Source: Reticulascus tulasneorum (taxonomy: Eukaryota; Ascomycota; Sordariomycetes; Glomerellales; Reticulascaceae). From it: a DNA stretch of 64,000 nucleotides. Below, one piece after another: positions 14,921 through 27,540 of this stretch. The notes below the pieces were generated by a model. The model made no database searches and was not told the origin of the DNA. It worked only from the letters and a program-made list of their open reading frames with translations. Made by a program: the position numbers and the translations under genes. Where the stretch lies: assembly GCA_001557505.1 (NCBI GenBank), contig LSAX01000009.1, forward strand, positions 930,001 to 994,000, written 5' to 3'. Each line of letters begins with the position of its first letter. Position 1 is the stretch's first letter.

Positions 14921-15581
14921 TTATCAGCGGCGAGGGGGATTGTGTAGCCGTGCTAGATTTACGCTTTTAGATAAAAGGCGTAAAGGGCTTAAGAGTTATA
15001 GACGTAAACGTGTTTCCTTACACCTCTAAAGCCTTTCCAGTTGTGGCAACACTTATACTCAGCCAAAAAGCAACAGAGGTAATACTAGAAGATGTAAAGG
15101 AGGACTAAATAGATGGTGTAAAGCGACGGGATGTAAGAGCAGCTTGGGTTAGACGACGCCACGATATGCATTGCGGGTCACACATGTACAACTGCGTCTA
15201 ATGCAAGTAGGCTTAGTCACGTTAATATGCTCGATATTACATCCACTGTCACTCATCTAAGCCCATCCGTTGTAGCAATGCAGAACTTACTATTCATGGC
15301 CTGGACAGAGGGCCTCGGAGCATTCAGGGGCGCTGGAAGGCCATAGTTTTAGAGGTGTTCTTGAGAGCTATCCATCACTTTGCAAGGTCCGCCCAGATGG
15401 TTTCTCAAATGGCTGCCCACAGAGTACACGTTCATGGTACACGGGGGAATCAAGATTTAAGGTAGTGAGACGGACATTTCACATTCAGGAAAGTTGAGAC
15501 CGAGAAATGTGATTCAAATGGTATGAAGGTGCTAGTCTATTCTAAATGCCAACGTTGTTATGATAGTGAACAATTTAGTAA

Positions 15582-16037
15582 TCAAGGGGGTATATCATGC
15601 AATGTTTGTCCCAACCCCCTTCTTTTCCCGGCCTCCTTTGTGATATCATAGGTCAGAACTGTTGTGAACAGACGAACAGCAAGAACAAAGATCCCCGGCA
15701 TCACAACCGCTACCGGAGCCGAGCGTGAACTACCACACCAGCTCACTCCCGTTATTCCAGTGGTGCGTCCCGCCCTTCGCAGGCATTGGCCGAGCGGCCC
15801 TACTCCAGGATCGCCATTTCCCTTGGTGCCGTTTGCATATGCCTCGGGGACCTGGCACCACAGAATACAGTCTGCGAGAATATTGACGGGATTCGGCGCA
15901 CAACATACTTTCATGGCGATATCGCTCGCATTGTCGCGGGGGACCATGAGAATATTCAGGTCTTTTCGGAACGGGAGGGAGTCGAAGCTTGGGAGGGTGC
16001 CGGCCAGGCAGAATTCGGTGTAGTTTGTGAAAGACAT
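15582..16037 (-). CDS. small cysteine-containing protein with C-terminal hydrophobic segment
   Basis: Single exon from ATG 16037, 151 residues. The core MKVCCAPNPVNILADCILWCQVPEAY resembles a group of short fungal hypothetical proteins with CCAPNPV..C..WC; I know no function for them. No N-terminal signal peptide is evident. A hydrophobic stretch near residues 115-137 (APVAVVMPGIFVLAVRLF) could be a membrane anchor, and a basic tail (KEAGKRRG) follows. An in-frame extension of 28 residues upstream of ATG 16037 is Ser-rich and unlike the family. The gene lies between two other small secreted-protein genes. Confidence 0.55.
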   Translation of the reverse strand: MSFTNYTEFCLAGTLPSFDSLPFRKDLNILMVPRDNASDIAMKVCCAPNPVNILADCILWCQVPEAYANGTKGNGDPGVGPLGQCLRRAGRTTGITGVSWCGSSRSAPVAVVMPGIFVLAVRLFTTVLTYDITKEAGKRRGLGQTLHDIPP

Positions 16038-17087
16038 GGCTCGCAGTATGACGGGGGCTTTTGGGGAGGGTATGTGCGTGGTGGCTTGGGAAGAGGAACT
16101 TCGCCTCGATTTGGCTGCCAAGCCTGGAATGAAATACTTGGATAGATGCTATTTTGGCTCACCGATTGGTTCAAGTAAAATGATATCGTCCTAATGCACC
16201 TGCCTGGCCTGGCCACCCGGACTCCTGATCAGCGAATTGGTGCTGGAAAATGAGCGCCTGCATATTGTTGTTGGTTCTCTCTCTGCACCTATCTGTGTCA
16301 TGGGTGTCTGGGGCTCAGTCGTACAAGGAAGGAAGGACTAAACTCAACAGGGGGTTGAACTGCGGATCGGTACCAGAAACCTCAGAGGTTGTCTGCCTGT
16401 GAATAGCTGGTTGCAAGGCTATAATATACTGTTGGCTGCGGGTTGTTGAAAGTGCGACTCTATTGGTCCATTCAGACCAGGGGATGTCGGCGGCAGCGGA
16501 CCGGACTGACCCACGCTACAATCGATAAAGTTAGATCACCCAATCAGGCGGACGGGCACGACACCAATGACAAATTTATTATTTGACAACAGTTCAAACC
16601 CCTTCCGACCCATGGGCCACTCCAACACGATATGTGATGTGCTTCGGTTGTTGCCTGCAGTTGGCGAACCCCGGCTCCTGGTTTCAGCCTCGCCTTCAGC
16701 GACTGCCTCCACCAACTTCCACTTGGCGCGACTCTGCAGCACTGCCACCACGTAGAGGATGCATTTTTTTTGCTCTTGACTCGCCGGCACTCGTATGAGG
16801 CTCAAGCCCCACGTTATCCAGCAAGCGGGGGAGGGGCACGGGATAGAGCGACGACGGACATCCATTGGTCTAGCCTTGCACTGACCGTGTCTATGTTGGT
16901 TCATCGCATAAGGTATAATGCAGGTGACGCGATCCTTGAGGTGGTCTATCATTTCCTTTGCAGATCTCTATTGGCTCTGTACGTCAATACAGGCTTTGTG
17001 CGTTCAGGCAAGATGCCAGGGCTATGATAGCCATGCTGTCGATTTGGAATTCTCAATGATGGATATCCAGACCTTGGAATTATCACT
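16038..17087. other. intergenic region
   Basis: No supported gene. The right end is a promoter, see the TATA element that follows. Confidence 0.4.
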
Positions 17088-17095
17088 TATAAATA
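17088..17095 (+). promoter_or_regulatory. TATA box of the small secreted-protein gene
   Basis: TATAAATA lies 116 bp before ATG 17211 and is followed by a pyrimidine-rich tract (17100-17130), the usual layout of a strongly expressed fungal gene. Confidence 0.6.
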
Positions 17096-17210
17096 AGTCC
17101 TCCCCCTCTTTCTCTCGTGTTTCTTCTTCTTAATCAAATCAAAGCTTCACACCACAATTCCAATAACCATCCTTATCCTTGAACCTTACAGCGACTAAAG
17201 CAAAAACAAG

Positions 17211-17463
17211 ATGCGTTTTTACACCAAGTGAGTGGCATCAAGAATGCTCCAAGCTCTTGCTAGAGACCAAACTTACGCTTCCCTCCAGCCTTCTACGCAG
17301 TGTTGCACTTGCCCTCGCCGGCTTGCAGCTTGTCCACTCGCTTCCTACACCCAATACAATCCCTTCGGAAGTGGAACCACGAGTTACCCCACCACAGCCC
17401 GTAACGGACGACATCATTCTAGGGGGCCCTATGGTAATGCAAGTGAGTCGAAGATCCAGCTAG
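17211..17463 (+). CDS. small secreted Pro-rich peptide precursor
   Basis: Exons 17211-17227 and 17289-17463, with a 61-bp intron (GTGAGT..CCAG, CTTAC branch-like), give 63 residues. The spliced N-terminus MRFYTNLLRSVALALAGLQLVHS is a clear signal peptide. The mature part has no cysteine and is Pro/Val-rich (LPTPNTIPSEVEPRVTPPQP). A second GTGAGT at about 17451 could splice into a further exon, so the C-terminus is uncertain. The strong TATA box and leader argue for a real, expressed gene. No family recognised; a secreted peptide of unknown role. Confidence 0.6.
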
Positions 17464-17538
17464 CGAGCGCTGCGGAAATAGACGAAGGATAGTCGAAGCA
17501 AGTATGGTCTAGCCTGTTCTACCATTGCCAGGCCATAG

Positions 17539-20437
17539 TTATAAAGGGAGCTTCTTCTTCGCCCAACATATCGTTGAAAATACGTTGCGTCTCCTAATCT
17601 CCAAACTCTCCGTGTTTGCGTCGTTTGTAATGCCTCCAGAGTCGAGTTCGACTCCTGAATTCACGTCCGAAACTGCCGTACTCGCTGACTCATCATGGAA
17701 GATGACCAAACCATCATGATTAATGAATTCTTTGTCCTCGTAGTGACTACCACGCTGGTAGTCTTCGTTCATGTAATCATCGCCGAGTTCTGATAGCGCT
17801 ATTGTGTCAGATCGTCTGTCTGATGTGACGGGTTCTCCCTGGGACCACTCTTCTGGGTGAATAATCCGGCACCCTGATCTGACGGTTCGGTTGAAATTGA
17901 GCCTTTCCCAAATGACATCGTCTTTTCTAGTCCACTGTCGATATGATCGGAGGAGTTCCACAACCGCATTGTATCCGCGCGAAGTTGCATACTGGATAGC
18001 TTGGACATACTGAACACGTCCGTAACCCTCTGTATTAGCACCATGGTCTATCAATAGTTGGACACTATCGATTCGACCAAAGTGTGCCGCAACCTCAAAA
18101 GCTGTTAGATTAAACCCCAATCTTCGGGCATTCACATCGGCTCCGCCTGCAATTAGCTGACGCAAAAATCCGATAGAACCCGTCTCAGCAGCTGTTGCTA
18201 ATGCGGTCGTTCCCCTATTGTATCTAGCCGACAATGCTGATAAGTTGGGATTGGCACCTCGACTAAGGAGTAGCTCGACGATTAGCGAGTCCCTCCGCTT
18301 GATGGCTTCTACCGACCCAGTCATGGAAATCCCGCACCGATCTCGAACAACATTTGGATCAGCTCCGCAATCTAAAAGAATCTTCACTGTCTCTATGCAG
18401 CCTCTCTGGACTGCACATTGGAGAGGTATAGCGAAAATGCGGTAACCCGTTTTCGTGATAGCGCAGTGTGCATCGATATCGCTGCACTCCAACGCAAGTC
18501 TTCCAATCATACGGGCTGAGAGTCTACAGAGTACTGCGGCTTGCAGCACAAACCCGTCAACGCTATATCCAGCAGCCAGTAGAAAGTTTATGATATCGTC
18601 TCGCGGGTCTTCCGAAATCTTAGCTTACTTATTCTCATAGTCTCTACTTCTAATGGCAAACAAAAGATGGGGTACCTCTCCATATGGTGCCAAGTGCTAA
18701 TAAGTTGCCTCAGTAGACATGAGGCATGTAGCAATATCTGGGGGTGCCTCGTTGCAGGCGAAAGGATTGACTAGGACCACAGCAGCGTACTGAGTCCAAT
18801 GCGACGGCCGGATTGTAGAAAGCTCTAAAACGATGTCTGAGCACCGGGCCCAGGCCGCTAAAGAAACTGCTATATTTTCCAAAACAGGGTTGATATCATT
18901 ACTATCGAACGAACGATTCCGTCGGTGCAGCAATTCCTTTAGCACTGGATCCATACAAGCGTGGCCAGGCCGAATGCAGGTGATCACCGCGGCACACAGA
19001 GCGCCTGAATCATAAGCGTTGTCCCCCAAGCTGAAAGCCTGAGACACAGCATCTTTATTACCGCTCAAAATTACCATTTCTAGACAACTTCTCGGACGAG
19101 CTTCTATTCTCAGAGCAGAAATATCTCGAAGTTACGGTGGTAAAATTGTCTATATCTCCGTCATATTAGGAACCCATATTAGCGATACTAAAATCTCCGT
19201 TGCTGCCTCGACAGCTATAAGATAGCTCGAACTTTGCTAATAATCATAAAATAAAGCGACTTGGTGTGCAGTAAGACCCCCACTGGCCGTTACCTTTAGG
19301 TTAATACCTATATCGACGAGTTGCTTTACCAACCAGAAGTAGCCATCCGTCTGCTGCTACGAACAGGTCGTCCGCCGTAACAGTTACTCCCAAGGTGAGT
19401 AGAAACATCGCTACATGATACTATTTGAAAAGTACCAGGCGCAAATAGAAACTTCTTCCGTGCGATACTTGTCAAAGATGCCTTTGTCATGATAGCGCGT
19501 TAGTAATATGCCAAAACTCTGGTTCGCGGGCCTCCGTGAAGCAGTAACTACCGTTTACATAGTTCAACCACAACCAGCCCTTACGATGTACGGAAGAGGC
19601 CCAGCCGATGAGGACGCAGTCTTCTGGTAACATAACTTCAGTAGGCTCATTAATATCAGCTCCGTAATCCATCAATAGCTCTATAATGTCCAGGGGCACC
19701 ACAAGCAACTGCAATCTACAACGGAGACGGTACTCTCGACCACCCAGATTAGAGAGATATGCTCCAATTAGTATGAGGCGATGCTCCGAGCTTTAGAAGG
19801 GCCCAGGAAATCTCGACTTAACCACAGCTAACTACGGCATACATTGGCGAAAAGCAGCCGCTCGTGGAGTCTGTACTAGCCGAGACAAGATTCTATAGAA
19901 GCGACACTACTTCTATATATCCTCAGGCTGAAGCTAAGATTATAACGTCTTTTACTGTTAGGTTGGAGACTTCATTTCGACACAACCGCTCCTTAAGAAT
20001 TTCGTGGCACAAGTCAAGCGCCTTTCTTTGGTACTTCAAATGTCGGGATTAGATATCAGTGGAGCACAAAAACCCGTCCCCTGAATGGAAAGGGAAAGAA
20101 GCGACAAATCCCAGACAACCAATATCGTCGAGGGAACGGGCCACGTCAACTCCTTCAGGAGAAATCCATCGCCATCCAGACGATCGGTCGCCTAAGTTTA
20201 GTCGAATGTTGAGATCTGCCCCATAATGAACCAGCATCCGGATGATGCCGATGTCACCCCGTATAATAGCAGCGTAGACAGCTATGACAATCTGTCCGTC
20301 TCTGGAGGCATTCACACTCGCTCCGCTTTGAAGCAACAATCGCACTGTTTCTCCAGATCGACCAGGGGAAAGCGCATATATCGCGGTAGCCAGCAAGGTT
20401 AATCTATCCCGCTCCTGGTGGATATTAGCTCTAGCAT
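17539..20437 (-). pseudogene. ankyrin-repeat protein pseudogene
   Basis: Read on the minus strand, ankyrin-repeat coding sequence is found in several disconnected frames. From 20437 to 20049: VRLLLQSGASVNASRDGQ and IIRMLVHYGADLNI. At 19714-19487: IIELLMDYGADINEP. At about 19370-19230: LVKQLVDIGINLK followed by stops. From about 18600 to 17539, a long open part has at least four repeats (VKILLDCGADPNVV, VELLLSRGANPNLS, LRQLIAGGADVNAR, VQLLIDHGANTEG). The stretch 18600-19480 is AT-enriched and broken by TAG/TAA codons, consistent with RIP. No ATG heads the last open block; it extends upstream in frame to a stop. The last 100 residues are acidic and not ankyrin. The 3' part could still be transcribed, but a complete protein cannot be made. 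Confidence 0.75.
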
Positions 20438-21397
20438 CTAATAGAACAGTTTCCGGAGGGGCATACTGGCTGGAAATGTTCAACCGGATTTGTGATGCTG
20501 TGATAACTGCTCTCGATAATCTTCTTCTCCAAGTTGAAATTATTCCTCACGTCTTCAGACGCCACCGACCACGTCCGAATGAATGGGACGTGGGTAATGC
20601 CAGAGTTGCCAACACGCCGGATGGGGTACTCAATCATCTGTTGGGTGATTGGCGATGTAGCTATGCTCATGATAGATATCAATGCGCCGCCAGTAATTAC
20701 GTGCCTGAAGACTCGATTAACGCGTATACATCAGGCAAGATGGGGAGCCATACTTCCACCTGAAGTACTCAAGGAGCCAGAGGGATCCTCATACCCCTCG
20801 ACTGGCCCTATCCAACGCCTCGAACTCAAAGATCGGCCTGCCGTCAGGGTGAGAAGCATGCATATTCCACATCCACTGGCCGATAGCTTCTGCAATGGGG
20901 ATCATGAAGGCAGCCTTGTTGAGGGTAGTAAAAAACGCAAGGAACGTGTTCATGGTAATATCCATTGGCAGCACAAGTAAGCTAGACCCATCGTACGCCC
21001 GAAGAACGGCAATAATAACTGCAATTTGTGTCGCGAAGTGAGTCTCGAAACTCGTGAGAATCGGCAGTGGATAAGTTGATGTAAACTCACCGGTGAAAGA
21101 AGCCAGGCTCAACAGGCAAGATGCAAACTCCCAAAGCCAGATCTTTCGGTAAGATCTGGTGTCCGTATTATCCGAAACACGTTCCTCATGTATTCGTTAA
21201 TCCGGAGTTAACGCACTGGATCCTGACATCGAGCGAGCGTGCACGACAACTCTGCCAGACATCGCATCCCCTTTGTCCTCAGTCACATCGGCAGGCGTCA
21301 TAGTCATGCTTATAGACTTGGAGTCCATGGCTGGATCTTGAATTAGTGCCGCAGCATACCCTTCCTGCCCGACTGAAGTGGAATTGTTCGTAAACAT
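20437..21397 (-). pseudogene. truncated DUF3176 membrane-protein pseudogene
   Basis: On the minus strand this has DUF3176 layout. A hydrophilic N-terminus from ATG 21397 is followed by TM1 (KIWLWEFASCLLSLASF), an intron starting GTGAGT at about 21090, and AYDGSSLLVLPMDITMNTFLAFFTTLNKAAFMIPIAEAIGQWMW. Then come FEALDRASRG and, after a gap, ATSPITQQMIEYP (the family's DPFTQQ-type motif). An in-frame TGA at 20789-20791 falls where family members have Trp before GSL. Homology stops abruptly after CPSGNC at about 20437, where ankyrin sequence starts; the long extracellular domain and last TMs are missing. Function of DUF3176 proteins is unknown. Confidence 0.75.
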
Positions 21398-22702
21398 CGC
21401 TAGCTCAGCGATATTATTAATCCGAGATGGGCGCTGGCCACGATTCACCGTCAAAGAACCAGGATGAAAAGCTTGCTCGTAAGGAGTCTCCAACTATATG
21501 ATGGAGATGTGGATGGAGAGGGAAGGTGCAGAAATTGGAGGTCACGTCCCGGGAAGGGCAACTATATGGAAGGATGGAGTTGCAAGAAACGGCGGAGGCG
21601 CAGCGTGATCTACGACAGCATAGACAGAAATTAATAGCAGCGCTTAACAGACCAATTATTCTAGAAAGTCATAAGCCAAGTAACCAAATCTAGAGACCTT
21701 GAGTTACATGCATTTCTACGCATCTCGGTATTTATAGCTAAATTAACCGCATGGTAATTAACTTGCTCGGCCCACCTTTGGAGTACAGCTCCGATCGCCT
21801 CTCAAAGTCCCTACCTTAGTTCCAATCGCTTCTCGAGCCACCTCGAGAACTTCACTATCTTTAAACGGCTTTTACGCTATATTTACACAGGAGAGAAAAT
21901 TCCATAGGTTATTTCCATAGTTGAGGTCAATAAAAAAATTTGCAGAAAGTTTAAAGTACCCATGTTTAAACATAAGTTTAACAGCAGCTTGATAAACAGT
22001 ATTTAAACTGTCACTGTGGGTGGTTAGAACGAATTAGTGGTTAAGGGTTACTGGCTAATTTAGTGGTTACCTAGTAGGGTTAGCCTAGTGGCTCTGGGGG
22101 CCCGGGGGTTAAATTGCCTAGCGACTGGACCTAAGGCCCACTGCCGGTGTTCTGCAAAGTGCAGAGCCGTAGCGAGGGGCCAAAGCTAGTCCTATAGTCA
22201 GACTAGGTAGGTAGGTAAGTAGGTAGATTCGTTATGTTTTCTTTTCTAGATTATCTATTTATGTACCTTTATAGTTCGCCCCCTGGGGAAAAAACAAAGA
22301 GTCCCGAAACCCAAAAAAGATCTTACCTACTCCTTATCCTGTGTCTCTTACTTCTCTACCTTCTTTTATCATATCTTTCATATCTTTTATTCTCTTAACA
22401 ATAAAAACATCATAAGTTATCAATGGCGTTATGGATGTTGGGGACGCTGGGGACGGATGGAGATGCTGGAGATGTTGGGGGCGAGTGGAGATGGACGGAT
22501 ATATTTTATTTTCCTTTATGTTTATTGTTAAGCAAGTTCAGAATAACGTTAACAGCAGGAGATCATGTAAACTAGACAAAGGCTACAGATTTCCTTAAAC
22601 CAACAAAATCCAAGAAGCCCTCTGTTCAAAAAGGGTAAAGCCAGGGTTATCAGTATAAGTTCCTTAAATGAACAATATAGAGTTGCTCGGAAGTCCAGAT
22701 CA
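21398..22702. other. gene-free, AT-enriched intergenic region
   Basis: No coding signal. Contains imperfect iterations of AGTGGTTA (22013-22085), an AGGTA microsatellite (22205-22226) and a GGAGATG/GGGGACG minisatellite-like tract (about 22430-22500). Probably decayed repeats. Confidence 0.45.
22205..22226. repeat. AGGT(A) microsatellite
   Basis: Five consecutive near-perfect AGGTA/AGGT units. Similar AGGTAGGTA motifs occur near 48172-48183 and 63441-63450 in this window. Confidence 0.7.
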
Positions 22703-25164
22703 TTATACTTCATCGCTAGTTGTAGCTATGCCCTTTCCAACGCTATCTTGAATAAGATCTTCACCAGCGGGTATGGCTTTGATGGTGTTGTCATCATTGG
22801 TAGCAAAAGCTTGAGTACGTGGTTCCTGTCGAGGGTTGAATTCCGTAGGAGTAGGTATAATCGTGACAATTGCGTCTACGGGCTTCGTGGTGCTACTTGA
22901 ACTTTGCGAACGTGTTCCAGGTCTCAGTCTGTATTGTTTCTTGCCATCTTCGATCAGCGGGGACAGCAGCCTCGGGTGGTCGGGGTTCGAGATATCCAGT
23001 AGAGCCAGTAGCTCTCCAGGTCGAGTTTGGGGCACACGTTCGGAACCGTCCGACCAGATCGCAGCGCCAGCTTCTTCATGTGCCATCCGCTGCAGCTGCA
23101 GCGCATCGTTTGTTCGCCACTCAAGCTGCTGATATGTCTTTACATCATACCTTTTTCGAAGCTGTGACATGATCGGGTCGAGGATGATTGAAACGAGAAT
23201 AATGATGCCTCCCAAGATGAAAACAAATAAGATCCCGAAGAGGCTGAACGATGTGTATGCAGTGCTACGAATTTTCTATGATGCAGTCGTACGATCAGTC
23301 ATGAAAACCAAAGCGCAGGCAGTCTAACTAATTTACCTGGTTGCTGCAAACAGCTGTCTCTTCGGTACTGTTGGGCTTTGTATTGAACCACTGGGTAACT
23401 TTCGGGTCGGAGGGGCCGAGTGCAGTGCTTATCAGCGCACCTTGGACAGAAGCCAGAGCAATATTATTCCAGTGCTGTACCTCCAGCATCCATTGGTTGC
23501 TGGGAAGTGCGCCTTGAATACGATCGCCCTGAGCATTTCGCGCAGTGATGGCCCGGGGGCCAAGAGATTTCAAGAACTGTTGCAGTATTCCTTCCATCCC
23601 GATTGAACCTTGTTCCAACCAGGCAAGCCGGCGAGAAGCCGCTTCTCTGTCCGGAAAGATGGGAGATGCCAGCCTGATGAAATCTAGCGACGTTGTAAGC
23701 GGCCCACAGCGAGAGCCTGCCGGTTGGTTAGGGTTGCAAATCTGATACCGTACCTTGCAGGCCAGAGGCGATGCGGGCTGATCCTGTACGTATGTTTCCG
23801 GACCTGGAACGGGCAACCCGTCACTTCCTAGGACCATGAATTGTCGGAAGTACGTCGTCGCCTTGAACCACGGATCTTCGGTTGGTGTGGAGAATAACAG
23901 TCCACCTGCTGATAAAAACAAAACTACCAAGTCGGCGGTCGGATCCTTAAGCTCTGGGATTGGGTCAAAATGTGAATCTTCTAATGCCGGGGCGCCTTCC
24001 GAATAGAGAAGATTAAGTAATCTGTGCTCACATACATGTGTTTGGTTAGCAAGCTGTTCAAAGCTTGACGACTCTTTGATATAGTGCGCTGAACGGCAAA
24101 CCTACGTTAGGCTGTACTCTGGGCGAGCACTGTGAAAGTCTACTAGAGTCTGTTCGTGAATAGCGTCGTTGGAGTGTTCATAGGTAAAGTTTTTGTCTTC
24201 TGGGTAGGCGCGTTGACCTCCATAGAACCATCTTGTGTAAGACCTCTCGGCAGACGCATTGTGCTGAGAAGTGAAGCCCTCCGAAACTAGGGGTGCGCAT
24301 TCCATTGTCCTCCGAAATTGAAAGCGGTCCTGAGGCGGAGCATTGATGCCGAAGTCATCATGGCTGTCAATATAGCCGGTGTCGATTAAGATGTTATTGT
24401 TCTGGCTTTGGCAAATATCTCCAAAAGGACAGCTTGCGTTTGTTTGAACAATGGATTTCAGTCGGCTTCTCACAAATGTCCCGCATCCGAAAAGATTACC
24501 TTCATCTTCCGGTCGGTAACACTGCTGGGCATAGTTTTCCCAAGTGGCTATAAGTTTCGAGCGATATGGGTAGAAATTGGTCTCAAGGTCGGTCACGTTG
24601 CTAGCAAAAAAAGCTTCGCCATTGATAATAGCACAGTTGTCTCCAGAGAGGAGGACTTCAGTACCCATGGCGGCTGATACCTGGGAAGAGAAGCCGCTCG
24701 CAACAGTAAAGCCGACAACACAGACGAGGGACGTCGCGAGAAATAAGAGAAGTCGCCGCCTTGATCGGGCTGAGCTTTTTCTCCAAGCCCATAGCAAGTT
24801 AGCCCACATGAACAAACTGCTTTCCGGGTTTGCCGAGTTTCGCAAGATGGCTTGGCATTGGTGGTGGAGAGCATCTCTCGGTTGTTGGCTCGAGTATACG
24901 AAGTGTAGAGCGAGGCAGATGATACTCCATAGACGATTTCCAACTTCTCAATTGTCAATATTTACTTGGCGTTGAATCGCCTTTGCGGGATTATTCTTTG
25001 TGGATTAATAAATACTACTTACCCCAAGCAGTGAAGAAAGCCACAAAGGCAATCATAAGATTCCCGGCACTTCGATCCAAAGTCAGAGTTGCCCCGAAGA
25101 CTGGTCCTCGAGACCAGTTGGTCCAAACACCAACATAGACAGGATAATTGGATTCGAACTCCAT
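22703..25164 (-). CDS. uncharacterised fungal multi-pass membrane protein
   Basis: Four exons on the minus strand: 25164-25023, 24943-24106, 24021-23337 and 23275-22703. The introns are 79, 84 and 61 bp, and all phases agree (745 residues). It starts MEFESNYPVYVGVWTNWSRG, then GATLTLDRSAGNLMIAFVAFFTAWVGNRLWSIICLALH (TM1), ALHHQCQAILRNSANPES, and LWAWRK followed by TM2 (LLLFLATSLVCVVGFTVASGF). A large Cys-containing extracytoplasmic domain of about 380 residues with several N-glycosylation sequons follows. A further TM (FSLFGILFVFILGGIIILVSIIL) and a basic/acidic cytosolic tail of about 165 residues complete it. I recognise this as a widespread but unnamed ascomycete family; no function is known. 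The gene is intact, unlike its neighbours on both sides. Confidence 0.85.
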
Positions 25165-27540
25165 ACCCCTCGAAAATGGGTATTCCCGGGTTGTCGTCTA
25201 ATACTTGGTTGGATGCGGCGGTGTTGTGCACTAGGCTGAGATAGCTATGAATCGAGAAAGATCGGGGTTATGCGAGATCCGAGTATCACGACTGCAGTAC
25301 TAATTGATGGCTCGAGCGAGAGACCATGAAGCTTTAATCACTCCAGAGAAAAGTAATTACCCCTTCATAACTACTTCTTTAGCCATGTCCTCATTCCATT
25401 TACGCCACAGCAAGCCTCGTATTGCTATTAGTAATGAAATATGATGGCTCGCGATATAGGGGAGAGATAGATGATCTCGGCCTCACAAGCACACAACCTG
25501 CAGCCTCATTTGTGACTTCGCTTTGCATGGCAGCGATGATGCGAATCGCGCAATGCTTTATTTTTTCAGCCGCGGCAAACGTAACGATACAGGAAAGGAA
25601 AAAGAAAAGATAACCATCCTATCCTCTGTTTGGTAGTCTTATTGCTCTAGACTCATCGACTTGCAGCTGAAACTTTCCTCGGCCAGCCTAGAACTTGGAG
25701 ATCACATGCAGCCACTCAAGGCAGGACTCGAATCCATTCCCACAATTGGTTGTATAATTGTTGAGTTCAAGTGGGATTACTAAGTCAACCCACCCCTTGA
25801 CCCACCTCGAGTCAAGACGGCGAACACTCCATCCTTGACATGGTGCCCGATTGTATGACTCCGATAAAGAGGTCTGCCGCGAGCCTCTAGGAAGGCTGTT
25901 CATGCTCATATGCAGCGACGGCTGTTCATCTTCTTCGGGGAAATGGCGGACTTCTGTTACGCCACTGCCTGAGGCTAGCGGAAGTAGACCTGTGATCGAA
26001 TGTCCCTCTCAATACTTTTCACGCCATCGGCAGAGACTAACACATGGCAGGTCCGACATGGTTATCATTATCTCTCACCATGCAGAGGCGCAAATAATGC
26101 CAAAAATGGACTCGGTTACAAACCCAGCAAATACTGGAGGAGGGTCAAGTAGTAAACGATCGCATCCTACTATCACTTAGGCTGATGTAATTGTGGGTTT
26201 TGCTAATATTTCCGTCCCCTGTAGTGTTCTGACAATGTTTGATGCCAATCAAAGGAACCTCTTCATACTCCAGTTAGACCGATCATGATGCCACTCAGCC
26301 AGACAGGAGAGTAGAGAGTAGAGAGTAGGATATATCATGTTAATACAGCAAACTCGGACATAAAGCCAGGACACAAAAATGCCTCGCTCAAGCGAGCTTC
26401 AGCTAGTCTAGCGTGGGTGGGGGCTGAAAGTGTTGGATCAGCACACATACACCACTGATCTGATGAACGAGATCTCAACACAGTGCAATGGACCAGCGCA
26501 AATGTACAATGCATCATGCATCCTGCGGTGCCACTCAAGCGACAACCGGGGGCAAGCTGGACTCGCAGGCCTGACTTCCTGCCTTCCTGCAGCATGTACG
26601 GACTAATACTGTAACAACTAAGTCTGCTAGTGTCCTCCGGACCCTTAAAGTAAAAGTTGTTTGATCTTGTGCGCTTTTCCGAAGTAGGAAACTCCTGCAG
26701 ATAAAATTCTCTTGTAAACCTACTAAGTTCCCGATACTTCCCCTCGTTTACAACTGATATCAATAAAATTGAGTTATGAAAGTAGCAGCATAAAGAGAAG
26801 ACTGTCAATATGAAGGCATTGCTCAATGACAATTGACAAGCATTATGCACACAAAGCTCAATTCTTCACAATACCAGGTCGCTGCCGCTCGATATGTAAG
26901 AACTAGGAGCATCATATACGTAAACAAGAAATGTAAGACGAGATGTTCTTCTACAAGCAAGCTTGTGTTCTGTTGTTTTGGATTTACGAGGGGAAATGAA
27001 AGCTCAGCAACATTATTAGATATCTGACACATCTCACAGCATTGAGATTTAGTCAACTGGCGTCGTCTCACCAGGTACCTTCGTCACTCAATGCTTACTC
27101 GAACCAGTTCATATCCGTGCTAGTACTCATAAGCACTAACGGATACCATGTCCATTCCTTCAGTGCATCACCGGCGCTATTGTATTCTTTTCAGAACCGT
27201 TTGCCACTAAAGGCTAGCGAGTTTCACCGGCTACCTCTATAGTAAGTATTTACCCCTGAAACAGCTATTTAATACCAAGCTGAACCCAAGGCGACAACCT
27301 CAACGGAATGCGACCGTCCCTGCGCCGGTGATCCATCCACGAGATGCGGCGGGGGGTGAAAGCTAGACGTGAGCTTGAGAAGGCAGTGAATTTATGGTAC
27401 TCGTACTGATAGTTTAAGATCTACTCCAAGGCGGCTACCGTAACAATATCCTCAGGGGAACTAAATGCCCTAACTATCACCGCTGGAGCAGTCTGCAAGT
27501 TGCGATCCTCGACACCTTGTCACCATTTTGCTAACTCCAG
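25165..27540. other. gene-free region
   Basis: 2.4 kb with no supported gene. A 171-codon open stretch on the minus strand (26335-26850) has no family resemblance. A branch site and acceptor (GCTAACTCCAG, ending 27540) directly precede the WSC sequence, so a first exon of that gene should lie here, but I cannot find it. Confidence 0.4.

Noticed and set aside
26335..26850. 171-codon open stretch on the minus strand
   Set aside because: No domain, no composition typical of a gene, no promoter signs; it lies in a decayed region.
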